Positions 32,814 through 41,832 of a DNA stretch of 64,000 nt are shown piece after piece. Positions within the stretch are counted from its first letter, which is position 1. Every line of letters begins with the position of its first letter. The stretch is from positions 62,001-126,000 of the IMG/VR virus record IMGVR_UViG_3300028536_000014. One strand, 5' to 3'. Made by a program: the position numbers and the translations under genes. This DNA is from a virus. Below the pieces are notes generated by a model. That model made no database searches. It was not told where the DNA came from and worked only from the letters and a program-made list of their open reading frames with translations.

Positions 32814-33119
32814 CTATGTTCCGTAATGATGATGACGAAACTTATAGTCATGGATTTTCCATCCCATCCTTTCCAGTCTCTTAAACAGCTTGAGGATATG
32901 AGACGGATTGATATGCGGACCACGACCATCTTTGTAATTCAATTTGTCCCAGAGAATCTTGGTCTCATTAACCGAGTCGAACGGACGATCTGTAGCTACA
33001 CACCCACGACGTGATTTACCAATTGTGAATCCACTACCGGACGTCAAATCCACGGATTTACTGGTTGCCGAAATGAAGGCATTCGTTCCATGAACCGAGA
33101 AAGCGATATAGTATTGCAT
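32814..33119 (-). CDS. Small hypothetical protein
   Basis: 101 aa (MQYYIAFSVHGTNAFISATS). Beta-rich start, then LNYKDGRGPHINPSHILKLFKRLERMGWKIHDYKF. Not recognised. Four bases after the 33124 gene. Confidence 0.68.
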   Translation of the reverse strand: MQYYIAFSVHGTNAFISATSKSVDLTSGSGFTIGKSRRGCVATDRPFDSVNETKILWDKLNYKDGRGPHINPSHILKLFKRLERMGWKIHDYKFRHHHYGT

Positions 33120-33123
33120 TGTT

Positions 33124-33489
33124 TTACCCTTTTATGGCACTGTAATGTTTGAAAACAATATCGAAGAATACTTCTTCGAGAGTTTCCATTGCAGCAAAAA
33201 TAATGAATGAAGTACAATATTTTTGCTGTCGTTGAGTTATCTTCAGTGTGTAATTATTAACATCACAAGGAGTAAAATTACCCTTCAGAAGAATTTCGAT
33301 TGTCTTGTGTTCCCACCTATAGGCAAGATCATAGATGGTACCTTTGAAATATTCTTGATTTTCTTCAACCTCGATACATGTAGCTTCGAAGCCCAAGACT
33401 TCAGTGATTTTATCTCGATAGACATCGAGATGTTTCAATCTAGTCGGATCAATTCTTTTGATGATTTCTTTAAGGTTATCGATTTTCAT
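33124..33489 (-). CDS. Hypothetical protein
   Basis: 121 aa (MKIDNLKEIIKRIDPTRLKH). Helical first part, then strands. Not recognised. Confidence 0.68.
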   Translation of the reverse strand: MKIDNLKEIIKRIDPTRLKHLDVYRDKITEVLGFEATCIEVEENQEYFKGTIYDLAYRWEHKTIEILLKGNFTPCDVNNYTLKITQRQQKYCTSFIIFAAMETLEEVFFDIVFKHYSAIKG

Positions 33490-33517
33490 GTCAAACTCCG
33501 TGCTTCGATCAAAAGAA

Positions 33518-33934
33518 TTAGGTGTGTTGTGTTGGATTGGTTACAAAGGTTTCCAATCCATATTTACGTGAAAGACGATCACGAAGATATTTCGCATTCT
33601 GTTTATCACGAAAACCAATGATTTCTTTCTTGGTATTCACGATCAGTGTGTTATTGTTATCACGTAATGCAAACAGAGAATCTTCTTTCGGAATGATTCT
33701 CTGTTGATCCAGATATTGTTCCAGCGTTGTAACGACGATGACTTTAGGAGCATCGCCAGCTTTCTTCTTTTCAGACAGGAGCTTAGCAGCACGTAGCTGG
33801 TGAGTTATTGGAGATGCTTCAGCAGCTAGCGCATTAATCTCATCAGTTTGCATTTGTAACATCGCGTCATTAACACGATGCTCTTCCTCAGATTCCTCAA
33901 AACCACCACTGAGACGCCTGAATTTTCCACTCAT
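33518..33934 (-). CDS. Hypothetical protein
   Basis: 138 aa from ATG 33934 (MSGKFRRLSGGFEESEEE), with TGGAG 8 bases upstream. Helical charged N-terminus; the C-terminal part KKEIIGFRDKQNAKYLRDRLSRKYG looks nucleic-acid-binding. First gene after an ATATA box. Confidence 0.7.
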   Translation of the reverse strand: MSGKFRRLSGGFEESEEEHRVNDAMLQMQTDEINALAAEASPITHQLRAAKLLSEKKKAGDAPKVIVVTTLEQYLDQQRIIPKEDSLFALRDNNNTLIVNTKKEIIGFRDKQNAKYLRDRLSRKYGLETFVTNPTQHT

Positions 33935-34000
33935 GTTTTTCTCCATTCAAAAATAGTTGAACTTCTCGGAAATTAAATTAGTCTGTTATAGCGACTACCT

Positions 34001-34016
34001 AATGTATATATAATCG
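34001..34016 (-). promoter_or_regulatory. ATATA-box promoter candidate
   Basis: Minus strand GATTATATATACATTAGG region, about 70 bases before the 33934 start and just after a terminator. Confidence 0.55.
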
Positions 34017-34039
34017 AATAATTTTAATAATAGAACAAA

Positions 34040-34070
34040 AAAAAACACAAAATACAAATTTGTGTTTTTT
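34040..34070 (-). terminator. Intrinsic terminator
   Basis: AAAAAACACAAA/TTTGTGTTTTTT stem followed by a T tract on the minus strand. Confidence 0.85.
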
Positions 34071-34152
34071 AGAACGATCTTACAATGTCTGCATCAATAA
34101 AATCGGTATGATTCTCTAACTGATTAGATTTACTGATATGCAGTGCCATGAG

Positions 34153-34521
34153 TTATGATTCCCAAAGTTTGATATTCCACGCCCCTGTTTTTCCAAAACT
34201 ATATCTGGAATTATTGATTTGTACATTCTTCCACCCAGCATTCGTATATCTAGAAATCAACTCATTTTGAATAACTGTTGAAATCTCACGATCTGTAGTG
34301 ATAGGAATTATCCAGTAGAACATCTCTTGACTTTCATGTACGTATCTTTGTGCGTTTTTTCTCATCCAAGATGTGTTGTTCAGATACACATCGATGACTG
34401 TTTCGAAGTTTAAAAGTTTCTTCTTAATGCTGTCATCAGTTTCTGGTTGTTAGCTACTATCATTTACCTGACTCTGAGTTGGTTTTAACAACTCGATAAC
34501 ACGATTTCTTGTAGTTGGCAT
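34153..34521 (-). pseudogene. Fourth member of a tandem family, interrupted by an in-frame TAA
   Basis: From ATG 34521 (GGAGG upstream) the frame reads MPTTRNRVIELLKPTQSQVN, DSS, then TAA at 34450-34452. It then continues in the same frame (QPETDDSIKKKLLNFETVID...) to the end at 34153. The part after the stop aligns with the 34914 protein (WIIPITTDREIS, RYTNAGWKNVQINNS, WNIKLWES). Without the stop it would be a normal 122-codon member. Either a nonsense pseudogene or a site of read-through; only 78 codons follow the next ATG. Confidence 0.75.
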
Positions 34522-34538
34522 ATAAACCTCCTAAAACG

Positions 34539-34871
34539 TTAATTAAGATCCCAAAGAGAGATGTAGAACATCTCCTCGTTAGTTGATTTCCGGATGATGT
34601 TAACAGAATACCAACCCACTTGTTCGTAGCGCTCTTTCAGCGTCTTCTGATCTTCTTCAGTCAAGCCGGTCATGATCGGAATCAACCAATGTCGCTTGAT
34701 GGTTTTTGAACCATAAGTCAATTGGTTTTTTAACATCCACTCTTTATTACAAAGATGTCTGTCGATAAGAAGTTCAAGAACTTCTATGCTCGGAGTAATG
34801 GGTTTCTCATCCAGAGTGAAGTTTTCGAAACGTGCTACTAGTTCTAAAGCGATGTCAATATGGAGGGCCAT
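34539..34871 (-). CDS. Hypothetical protein, tandem family member
   Basis: 110 aa. HWLIPIMTGLTEEDQKTLKERYEQVGWYSVNI then ISLWD shows the family layout of W-hVPI...RY...(A)GWxxVxI...W. Function unknown. Confidence 0.7.
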   Translation of the reverse strand: MALHIDIALELVARFENFTLDEKPITPSIEVLELLIDRHLCNKEWMLKNQLTYGSKTIKRHWLIPIMTGLTEEDQKTLKERYEQVGWYSVNIIRKSTNEEMFYISLWDLN

Positions 34872-34913
34872 AATAAAGGTTCCTTTTAAACAAAGATGAT
34901 GAAGGGACCTTTA

Positions 34914-35234
34914 TTAAGATCCCCAGAGTGTGATATTCCAAGTCCTGATATTCTTATCATCAGGAACACTATGATTAATACGAACGTGTTTCCATCCAGC
35001 GTTTGAATACCGGAAAACAAGTTCAAGCTGAACACCAATTGGGATTTCGTCCTCAGTAATCGGAACGACCCAGTATTTGATATCTTGATAAAGAGATACG
35101 TTATCTTTGATCCATTCCGTGCTAAACAAATGAGCATCGATCCTGGATTCCAATTTCGTAACGATGTCGTTCTCAACGATAGGTGAGTTAACGGACTTGA
35201 ATGACTGAATGACATATTCTCTTGACGTAGCCAT
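34914..35234 (-). CDS. Hypothetical protein, tandem family member
   Basis: 106 aa. KYWVVPITEDEIPIGVQLELVFRYSNAGWKHVRINHS and TWNITLWGS define the family pattern best. Likely one small alpha/beta domain. Confidence 0.7.
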   Translation of the reverse strand: MATSREYVIQSFKSVNSPIVENDIVTKLESRIDAHLFSTEWIKDNVSLYQDIKYWVVPITEDEIPIGVQLELVFRYSNAGWKHVRINHSVPDDKNIRTWNITLWGS

Positions 35235-35258
35235 ATAAGGCTCCTTATGAGTGATTGT

Positions 35259-35591
35259 TTATTCCGGTATATTACAACAGAGTTCGATGGTCCAGGTTTT
35301 CATTTCTTGTTCGTCGGAATTATATATTCTAACGAAATTCCAACCACTTTCTCCATATAAAACCGCTAGAGAATTTCTGACCTCTATACTGAGTTCACCC
35401 TGGAAACATAAAGTACAAACCATTCTTCCATTCAAAATATGAACGGCATGTTCGTCCAATTGGAGATGAAGTGAAATTTTGGATAAAGCGACTTCGATCA
35501 ACTCGATTGCGTAGTTCAAACACAATTCATGAACTTTCATTCCTTGTCGAAGAGGAATAGAAGCTAGAACTGAAGTAGGTGATGTTGGCAT
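35259..35591 (-). CDS. Hypothetical protein, divergent tandem family member
   Basis: 110 aa. RNSLAVLYGESGWNFVRIYNSDEQEMKTWTIEL keeps the GWxxVRIxNS...W core of its neighbours. The N-terminal half has diverged. Confidence 0.68.
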   Translation of the reverse strand: MPTSPTSVLASIPLRQGMKVHELCLNYAIELIEVALSKISLHLQLDEHAVHILNGRMVCTLCFQGELSIEVRNSLAVLYGESGWNFVRIYNSDEQEMKTWTIELCCNIPE

Positions 35592-35654
35592 GATAATTCT
35601 CCTGGTAATTTTTGTATCAACCTAGAACCAACTAGCTTCAACACAACACGTGGT

Positions 35655-36032
35655 TTAATCTTTCCAGACAACATAACCTGGAACTGGCCAAGAATATGTA
35701 ATCTTTCGATTGTACGGAGGAAGTGCTACTTCACCACGTTTGTGGATGAGAACGACGTCTACTTCGTTTTCAATAAATTGGAAAATACTACGAGCATAAG
35801 AGATATTAGGATATGAATCTGTTGCTCCAAGCCAATCGGCACGAGGGGCCGCCATTGGGTAGTTATCCGGATATTGGGATGGATTGACAATGAAGTCTTT
35901 AGCAACAATGGTCATACCAATTTCATCTAACATCGTAAGATATACACCGGTATCTGTTTCACCCGGATTAATAATACGTGTTACTCTCATTTCTTCCAAC
36001 AATTTTTTGTAATTCTCAGGAGTCTTTTCCAT
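35655..36032 (-). CDS. Hypothetical protein
   Basis: 125 aa from ATG 36032 (MEKTPENYKKLLEEMR), with AGAGG 9 bases upstream. YPDNYPMAAPRADWLGATDSYPN is Pro/aromatic-rich. Not recognised. Last gene before the untranslated locus. Confidence 0.68.
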   Translation of the reverse strand: MEKTPENYKKLLEEMRVTRIINPGETDTGVYLTMLDEIGMTIVAKDFIVNPSQYPDNYPMAAPRADWLGATDSYPNISYARSIFQFIENEVDVVLIHKRGEVALPPYNRKITYSWPVPGYVVWKD

Positions 36033-36086
36033 AAATGTTTCCTCTTGTTGTTTCATTAAAAAGATTTATGACGAATATAAAACAAA

Positions 36087-36118
36087 ACGGAGACCTAGGC
36101 CGAAACCTAGGTCTCCGT
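36087..36118 (-). terminator. Intrinsic terminator of the 36-38 kb untranslated locus
   Basis: 13-bp stem with CCGAAA loop and TTTTGTTTT following on the minus strand. It ends whatever is transcribed across the group I intron locus. Confidence 0.85.
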
Positions 36119-36593
36119 ACTTGCCGTTGCTTAGAACAACATCGAACAAACATCTGACATATACTGATTACGACTAACGACCTATAACCACGAAAACGCA
36201 GATCGTGTCATTACAACCTTTACCAATAGGAGTCAGATATTCAAAACGCAGATCGCGTCGTTTGATCGAGTGTGATGATTTCTATACCAACTCACGGAGG
36301 TATAGCAGAACATTCATCACGATAGTGCCGATATTAACATACGAGTGAAGGATCGTTGATTTAACGCCCCAGTGCTTATATGTATCAATGAGCTAAGTTC
36401 TGTACCTTTCTATCCTACTCTAGTCCTAGTAAATCAAAGACACGGACTCTGGTTTCCCAGCTATCCCTTACCCTCGGAAGTATAACCCAATCTGCGCCTA
36501 TTAAGAGGACCAACAGCTCTAAGGGTTAACGTTTTGAAAGATTAATCAGTAGTTTTCACTACCGTCTAAGATTTTTGTTTCAAGGGAAAACAA
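36119..36593 (-). ncRNA. Untranslated 3' exon region downstream of the second group I intron
   Basis: No CDS. It contains two near-identical 20-nt direct copies (AAAACGCAGATCGTGTCATT at about 36196 and a variant at 36243). It lies between the intron's 3' splice site and the terminator. Presumably part of a structured RNA whose gene is split by the intron; identity unknown. Confidence 0.45.
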
Positions 36594-37400
36594 CTACCAC
36601 TATAGCTTTCGCTACCAATAAAAAGCGTTCAATGTTTCACTCGTATTGAGTTATTAGCTCAACGTGCTATTATTTACTAACTTTACATGTTTGTGGTCTT
36701 GACTCTTTTAAGCATATAGCTCAGCTTCATCTCGCTAGAGGTTCTATTAGTTACTTGCTAGACTTACACTTGGTCTGATTCTTAAAGATTACTTCCGTCT
36801 GTCGGGAAAGATATGACTCTTTACTCCTAAGATTTCATCTATTCAGAAATAAGACTCTTCGCTTCCCGTCATCACTTTCACGCTGTATTAGGCGCTATTT
36901 AGCTTGTTGCCATTGAGTCTCTACACGTTCTAATCCAATTACCTGTTGTGCACATTTACTGTCACAACGCGGGTATAAACACGGTATATACATCACCGCA
37001 CTCGTTTAACCGATCAGTAATTCAGATTCGTTTCGCTCGGTATTAGCGTAGGATGGACCACTCATTCATTGAAGACTTTTTGTGTTCCCTATAGCTATAA
37101 CCGACTTTGACAACATTCACCAACATCTATATTAAGACATGATCGCCATGGAGACTAGGATTTCTCCGGTATTCCATATAGCTATTATCCATATCCTTCA
37201 GCTTGCTGAAATCACATTTCTCAAAGAAGACTGAGGGTCTGCTATTCAGTAGATGTTTATACGTCCTTTCGGATTGAGTTGTTTTCGCATTTTTAGATGG
37301 GGGTTCTCATACTTCCCCGGCAGCTCAGATTTAGGCTGAGTCCCAAACTTTTACCGTGCCGATTTTACCAACTCATTTTTCGTAGGTGCCCTTACATTAC
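36594..37400 (-). other. Second group I intron, sister of the tRNA-Leu intron
   Basis: About 800 nt. It shares with 15063-15706 the 5' block GCACCTACGAAAAATGAGTT, P2 GAGTTG/CAACTC, P3 TGTTGTC/GGCAACA, P4 TCGGT/ACCGA, P7 GAGACTC/GAGTC and the terminal GTAGCGAAAGCTATAGTGGT hairpin before the omega G (about 36594). No ORF. The 5' splice site is not exact (37.39-37.42 kb). What it interrupts is unclear: no tRNA half is seen on either side. Confidence 0.8.
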
Positions 37401-37847
37401 ACGGTTAAAGAAGTATTTCTACTCCCCAGTTCCTCAGGAACTGATGTCCTTTCCTCACCGTAAGTTCTTAAACAATGGACACTTTTGGCTGGTCAAAAAT
37501 TCACTTGTTCGTCAGACCATTATGGCATATACCTCACGATCGCCTGCAATTGAGAACAAGTATAGGAGAGTTTACAGTTCAGGAAGACGCAAAAAGGCGT
37601 CTCTCGTAACTGCTACAGAGGGCGAAAGGTCGACCCCAAACTCACAAACTTTAACAAACTAAAAATCTAAGTTTCGTTCGCACGACATAGGTCACCACGA
37701 CAATTGCGATATGTCGACTATTAAGATGATTCAGGCACGAAACACCACCCTTGACACAAGAGAACCAGATCGTGTTACCGGTTACTCCGTCTGAATTTGA
37801 ATTTATCAATAGCTTTCGCTACATGATGTATTAACTAACTAAATTTT
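37401..37847 (-). ncRNA. Untranslated 5' exon region upstream of the second group I intron
   Basis: No CDS. Hairpins include CAGTTCCTGAGGAACTG near 37435 and GACGCC...GGCGTC-like arms near 37590. A short TAGCGAAAGCTAT piece at 37807-37818 resembles the 3' hairpin of the two introns and may be a remnant. Confidence 0.45.
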
Positions 37848-38030
37848 CTATTTCATTAAACGGAAGTAAGAATATTCAGCTAGCATAACTGTTACAGCAA
37901 TGAGTGCTCCAGCTGTTATACATTGACCAATTGTTAAGCTTTGCAGCTTAAATAAAATAGCTGAAAGCAAGAAGATGATTACAACACCTTGTTGGTACAT
38001 CATCAGTTTTCCTTCAATCGTTCGATCCAT
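37848..38030 (-). CDS. Small membrane protein, two hydrophobic segments
   Basis: 60 aa. Hydrophobic at about 14-27 and 34-50 (VVIIFLLSAILF, CITAGALIAVTVMLA). Holin-like in size, but nothing specific supports lysis. Confidence 0.6.
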   Translation of the reverse strand: MDRTIEGKLMMYQQGVVIIFLLSAILFKLQSLTIGQCITAGALIAVTVMLAEYSYFRLMK

Positions 38031-38085
38031 ATTGAATTATTTACTTTATTATGAAGTAAATGTTTACAATAAGTATCGTTCTAAA

Positions 38086-38481
38086 CTACTGAATCGTGCT
38101 GGGATGGAACTCACGCCCCATGATTTTGGCAACTTTTTCCATTACCAAATCCATACTTTTGTTGGCTTTGACAACTTTTGCTTTGATTCGATTGAAATCT
38201 TCCAGCCGATTCTCTTCTTCGAATTTCTTGCGAGTTGCAGGATCAGTGATGAAATAGATACACGGTCCTTTCATCATGGAAGCTTCCATGCCCTTGCTGA
38301 CGATGTGAGAATTCTGGATCATCTTCTTCGTACACAACACCCTGTTCAGAATCGGTAATGCGTATTTTTCGAGACCATTAACAGAATACTCGTAGTCATA
38401 AGCAAACTTTTCGATCTCTTTGAGAGGATCGGCATCGACAGTGATTGTTTTTCCATCCGATAATCCAATTTCAACATTCAT
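38086..38481 (-). CDS. Hypothetical protein
   Basis: 131 aa from ATG 38481 (MNVEIGLSDGKTITVD), with CAGGAAA upstream. The C-terminus is helical and basic (RIKAKVVKANKSMDLVMEKV). Preceded by an ATATA box. Confidence 0.7.
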   Translation of the reverse strand: MNVEIGLSDGKTITVDADPLKEIEKFAYDYEYSVNGLEKYALPILNRVLCTKKMIQNSHIVSKGMEASMMKGPCIYFITDPATRKKFEEENRLEDFNRIKAKVVKANKSMDLVMEKVAKIMGREFHPSTIQ

Positions 38482-38530
38482 AGAGTTTCCTGATTGATAG
38501 AGAAAGAATATAAACCACCTATGCTCAATT

Positions 38531-38545
38531 AGAGTATATATAACC
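38531..38545 (-). promoter_or_regulatory. ATATA-box promoter candidate
   Basis: Minus strand GGTTATATATACTCTAATTG, about 50 bases before the 38481 start. Confidence 0.58.
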
Positions 38546-38571
38546 AAAAACTTTTAACAAAGTGATTAGTT

Positions 38572-39012
38572 TTAAATAATGACCTGACTTGCTATTTTCA
38601 CAACATCAACAATCCGTTTTGAAACTGGATTTAAAACTAACGCAAGCATACCCATAGGAGCTATTGATGCGTTTTTATCCATATCAGAACAATCTTGAAA
38701 AGTTTGTCTATGAAAAATACATACCGTACTTGTTAGTACATTTTCACCTTGTGAGTTCATTGTGATAGATGGGAAATGAACAATAATAAAAAATTCATTT
38801 CCAAATCGTTCAACAAGTTCCATATAAAACATGTCTTTTGGAACATCTGAATAAAGTGAAAAAATCATGTTTTTAATACTTTCATAAAGATTAGCTATCC
38901 ACGAACGATAAGCAATACCAGTCATAGTGTTCATAATAAACAAAACGGCTTCATCACCAACATAGGCTTGCTTAGGTTCATTTAGTGATTGTATATTATC
39001 GAAGAAATCCAT
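38572..39012 (-). CDS. Hypothetical protein
   Basis: 146 aa from ATG 39012 (MDFFDNIQSLNEPKQAY), with TAGGAAA 8 bases upstream. Contains RFGNEFFIIVHFPSITM and a hydrophobic C-terminus. Not recognised. Confidence 0.68.
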   Translation of the reverse strand: MDFFDNIQSLNEPKQAYVGDEAVLFIMNTMTGIAYRSWIANLYESIKNMIFSLYSDVPKDMFYMELVERFGNEFFIIVHFPSITMNSQGENVLTSTVCIFHRQTFQDCSDMDKNASIAPMGMLALVLNPVSKRIVDVVKIASQVII

Positions 39013-39063
39013 GATATTATTTCCTATCAGTTCAGACAATAAGGTATTCATAACGTTTAAATT

Positions 39064-39091
39064 AGAGACTCTGGGAATTCCCAGAGTCTCT
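39064..39091 (-). terminator. Palindromic terminator
   Basis: 28-base perfect palindrome centred on GAATTC, downstream of the 39112 gene. Confidence 0.65.
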
Positions 39092-39111
39092 ATGAAATAT
39101 TCAATTAAATG

Positions 39112-39333
39112 TTATTTCTGTTTCCAGTATTTAGCTAGAACAGATTCCATTGCATCATGGATTCGATCTTCTAGTTTCTTCACTTCATCTTCAGTTAAAT
39201 CTAAATCGAACGGAATGGTAACCGAACAATTAACTTTACGAGAATGAATAGAAGTATTGTAGTACGCACCAGGAGTAAGACAAACCTTTTTAGCTCCAAG
39301 TTTATTAGCTACTTTTTGAAATTTCTTAGCCAT
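39112..39333 (-). CDS. Small hypothetical protein
   Basis: 73 aa (MAKKFQKVANKLGAKKVCLT). Basic N-terminus, acidic helical C-terminus (LTEDEVKKLEDRIHDAMESV). It abuts the helicase stop with no gap, so it may be a helicase partner. Confidence 0.68.
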   Translation of the reverse strand: MAKKFQKVANKLGAKKVCLTPGAYYNTSIHSRKVNCSVTIPFDLDLTEDEVKKLEDRIHDAMESVLAKYWKQK

Positions 39334-41355
39334 TTACCATTTCTCCAAAACTGCTGGAGCAAAAGCTATTGTGGATTTAAATGTTTCAAATTCAGGGAAA
39401 CATTCCATTGTTACAACATCATCCTCGTCCAATGTCAGAGGCTGACCAATGATCTTCTCTATTTCTACACGACAAAATTCTAAGATGTCTCCAGAACGTG
39501 TAGAAAGATTAGATTCTTCTCCAGTGTCTAAATAAAAGTTATAGATATAAACCTGTGTATCTTGACCAAGTCTATCGACACGACTAATGGCTTGTTCAAA
39601 AATATAGGGTCGAAAAGGCACATTTAACATTAAACAAACGTTAGCCATAATCAAAGGAACAGCAGTTGAAAGACTAGCATAGGTTGCTAATAGAGGATTT
39701 GCATCCTCATCTTTATCAAACTGTTGGATGATACTCGTTAGATTCTTATTGGTTTCACCATAAACGATCAAAGGTTGATAGCCTTCACCTCTGAGATAAT
39801 GTTCTGCTTTTTTAACAGCATTAACATAAGTACTGAATATCAAGACTTTCTTATCTGCTTCATCAATGAAGTCTTGAAGGTTAACATGAGGTACCATATC
39901 AACGATACATTGTTCTCTCATCTTACCTAAAATTCGACCAAGAGCTTCACCATTTATTTTTAACAAAACATATTTAATAACAGTTCTGGCATTCTTGAAA
40001 GGTTCTTTAATGTGCTGTGGAAGTGTTTGAATAATAGTTTTTAATTCAAACTGATTACAAAACTTTGCCATTTCTTTATGAGCAACTGGATCATATCCTT
40101 TCCTAATGATCGAAATATAACTCTTGTAAATATCAAAGTTATGTTTTAATTCTTTTGTTTTAATTGTTTTATCAAAAAGTGAAAGCGATGTATTATAAGT
40201 ATTCTCATACTCTTTCATATGTTTTTGATAAAATTCAATTCGTTCTGCAATAAACGCTTTCAGAACGATCTTTACTTTCGAAAGCGTATAAATATCACCA
40301 TTTGGTATTTTAACTTTGACATCTTTGGAGATAGGTTCTTCACCTTGACGAAATTGAGCTTTAGTTGTCAAATGTATAATCATTCCAACTCGATGACTCA
40401 GAATGTCAACAGCACGACTCGTTGATTTACCAAAAATGTCAGTGAATCGTTGTTGAGCATCATCATTGAAATACGGATCAATAGATCGAAGTAGAGGAAT
40501 AACTTCACGCCCCATCGCTTTGATAGGTGTTCCAGAAGCATAGATTACGTTATTTGAATGAAGTACATCAACTAGTTTCATAAACAACTGAGACCGTTCT
40601 GATGTGGGTTCATTCAAATTATGACTTTCGTCCAACCAGAGCATTGGTTTGAAAAAATGATTCTTCTTAACAAACTCAATGGCATCAATAAGACGTTCAT
40701 AATGGAAAGCATAATTTCGACAATGTTTCGGTGGTTCTTCATCCGAAGAAGAAACCCAATAACTTGTTTTCTTTTTATAAGCTTCTTCAAACGTTTTTTT
40801 CCACACTAAGTCAATTGAGTTCTTAGGAACGATAATGATATTAACATCACTGTCTAAAAGTTCTCCTAGAAACAAAGACATCATTGTCTTACCACTACCA
40901 GGGGCTGCTGCTAAAAGATAACCTTTTAGATGGAATTTCTGAGTACTTTCTTCATAATCGTTAAAGAACTCAGTTTGATGTTCTAATGGATCAAACATAA
41001 ACTTCTTTAACTTATCTCGATCTAAAATAGCAAGAGTAGGTTCAGTAGAAGCAATGAACCATGTATTTTGTTTCAGAAGTTCAATCGTCTTCTGAATGAC
41101 TCTAACATTAACCCCTCTGGGCTTTTGTTCTGCCATTACCGAGAAACTATAAACTAAATCAGGTACAAAAAACTTATTAAACGATAAAGAAGAATGATTG
41201 GTATGAGTAAAAATATTATCACCAATTTTTGATGTTTTCCAAATATTGTAAAATGCATTAATGATAGGAGCTGTAGATATTCCTTCAATATGTACAAGGT
41301 CGTCTTTTTCGTAGACCTTAACTGCCCCCAGCAGACGTCTAAGATAAGACTCCAT
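39334..41355 (-). CDS. SNF2/SF2-type DNA helicase-translocase
   Basis: 673 aa. Walker A LLAAAPGSGKT (~149-157), motif II WLDESHNLNE (DESH ~242-245), motif III YASGTPIKA (~273-277), motif V region STYVNAVKKAEHYL...LLATYASLSTAVPL, and motif VI FEQAISRVDRLGQDTQVYIYNF, which is the SNF2 'QAxxRxxRxGQ' signature. It should use ATP to move on DNA, in replication, recombination or chromatin-protein removal. Last gene of its unit is the small 39112 ORF. Confidence 0.92.
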   Translation of the reverse strand: MESYLRRLLGAVKVYEKDDLVHIEGISTAPIINAFYNIWKTSKIGDNIFTHTNHSSLSFNKFFVPDLVYSFSVMAEQKPRGVNVRVIQKTIELLKQNTWFIASTEPTLAILDRDKLKKFMFDPLEHQTEFFNDYEESTQKFHLKGYLLAAAPGSGKTMMSLFLGELLDSDVNIIIVPKNSIDLVWKKTFEEAYKKKTSYWVSSSDEEPPKHCRNYAFHYERLIDAIEFVKKNHFFKPMLWLDESHNLNEPTSERSQLFMKLVDVLHSNNVIYASGTPIKAMGREVIPLLRSIDPYFNDDAQQRFTDIFGKSTSRAVDILSHRVGMIIHLTTKAQFRQGEEPISKDVKVKIPNGDIYTLSKVKIVLKAFIAERIEFYQKHMKEYENTYNTSLSLFDKTIKTKELKHNFDIYKSYISIIRKGYDPVAHKEMAKFCNQFELKTIIQTLPQHIKEPFKNARTVIKYVLLKINGEALGRILGKMREQCIVDMVPHVNLQDFIDEADKKVLIFSTYVNAVKKAEHYLRGEGYQPLIVYGETNKNLTSIIQQFDKDEDANPLLATYASLSTAVPLIMANVCLMLNVPFRPYIFEQAISRVDRLGQDTQVYIYNFYLDTGEESNLSTRSGDILEFCRVEIEKIIGQPLTLDEDDVVTMECFPEFETFKSTIAFAPAVLEKW

Positions 41356-41391
41356 AATTAATTCTCTAAGTTAGTTTTAGATACTCAAAGG

Positions 41392-41427
41392 ATCATACGT
41401 TCTAGGAATTAACCTAGAACGTATGAT
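41392..41427 (-). terminator. Terminator hairpin, 15-bp stem
   Basis: Perfect stem with AATTAA-type loop after the 41445 gene, separating the tail-appendage cluster from the helicase. Confidence 0.75.
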
Positions 41428-41444
41428 TGTGTTTTGTTTAATGA

Positions 41445-41783
41445 TTAACCGATGATGAGCCAGCTGGTTCCATCACAACGCAGAGTGGCTTTAGAGCCAG
41501 CTGTATTGCCAACGATTGCAGTGCTGTTCGAACCGCCAGCAAGTGGTTTGACATTGGCTGATGCACTGTTCACAGCAAAGGCGGCTTGAGTGATCACCTT
41601 CAGAACACGATTGTTATTGGTCGATGGCGTTGGCAGAGTCAGGACACAAGTAGCGGCAGCTGTAACGATGATCGTTCCGTCATCGGGACCGACAGTATAA
41701 GCTGCGGCAGTGATCTTGACGAGCGTATCGGTTTCTGCTGTTTGGACATCAGCAGGAGTAAGTTTCTTGGAACTGAAAGACAT
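41445..41783 (-). CDS. Putative virion appendage protein
   Basis: 112 aa with AAGGAAA upstream. The Ala/Thr/Val-rich beta sequence (TVGPDDGTIIVTAAATCVLTLP) and NNRVLKVITQAAFAVNSA match the small C-terminal 'tip' domains of tail fibres. Slightly GC-richer than its neighbours. Position in the fibre cluster supports a structural role. Confidence 0.68.
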   Translation of the reverse strand: MSFSSKKLTPADVQTAETDTLVKITAAAYTVGPDDGTIIVTAAATCVLTLPTPSTNNNRVLKVITQAAFAVNSASANVKPLAGGSNSTAIVGNTAGSKATLRCDGTSWLIIG

Positions 41784-41832
41784 GTGAGGGTTTCCTTGAA
41801 CGTTATTTAAAAAGTTGAGTAAATGACAAAAG

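Noticed and set aside
34450-34452. A stop-codon-recoding system: tRNA anticodon plus internal TAA
   Set aside because: The only relevant tRNA anticodon seen is UAA (reads UUA, Leu), not UUA (reads UAA). Other genes end normally at TAA without run-on homology.
36197-36270. CRISPR-like direct repeats (AAAACGCAGATCG...)
   Set aside because: Only two copies, with mismatches and a ~27-nt spacing; no array, leader or cas gene.
37297-37662. Plus-strand ORF of 121 codons in the intron locus
   Set aside because: It overlaps conserved intron core elements that read on the minus strand and has no ribosome-binding site.
36119-37847. A split protein gene around the second group I intron
   Set aside because: All frames in both flanks are closed by stops within short distances, and no exon joining gives a long ORF.
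37848-38030. Holin
   Set aside because: Two hydrophobic segments and small size alone are not enough; no endolysin or spanin lies nearby.
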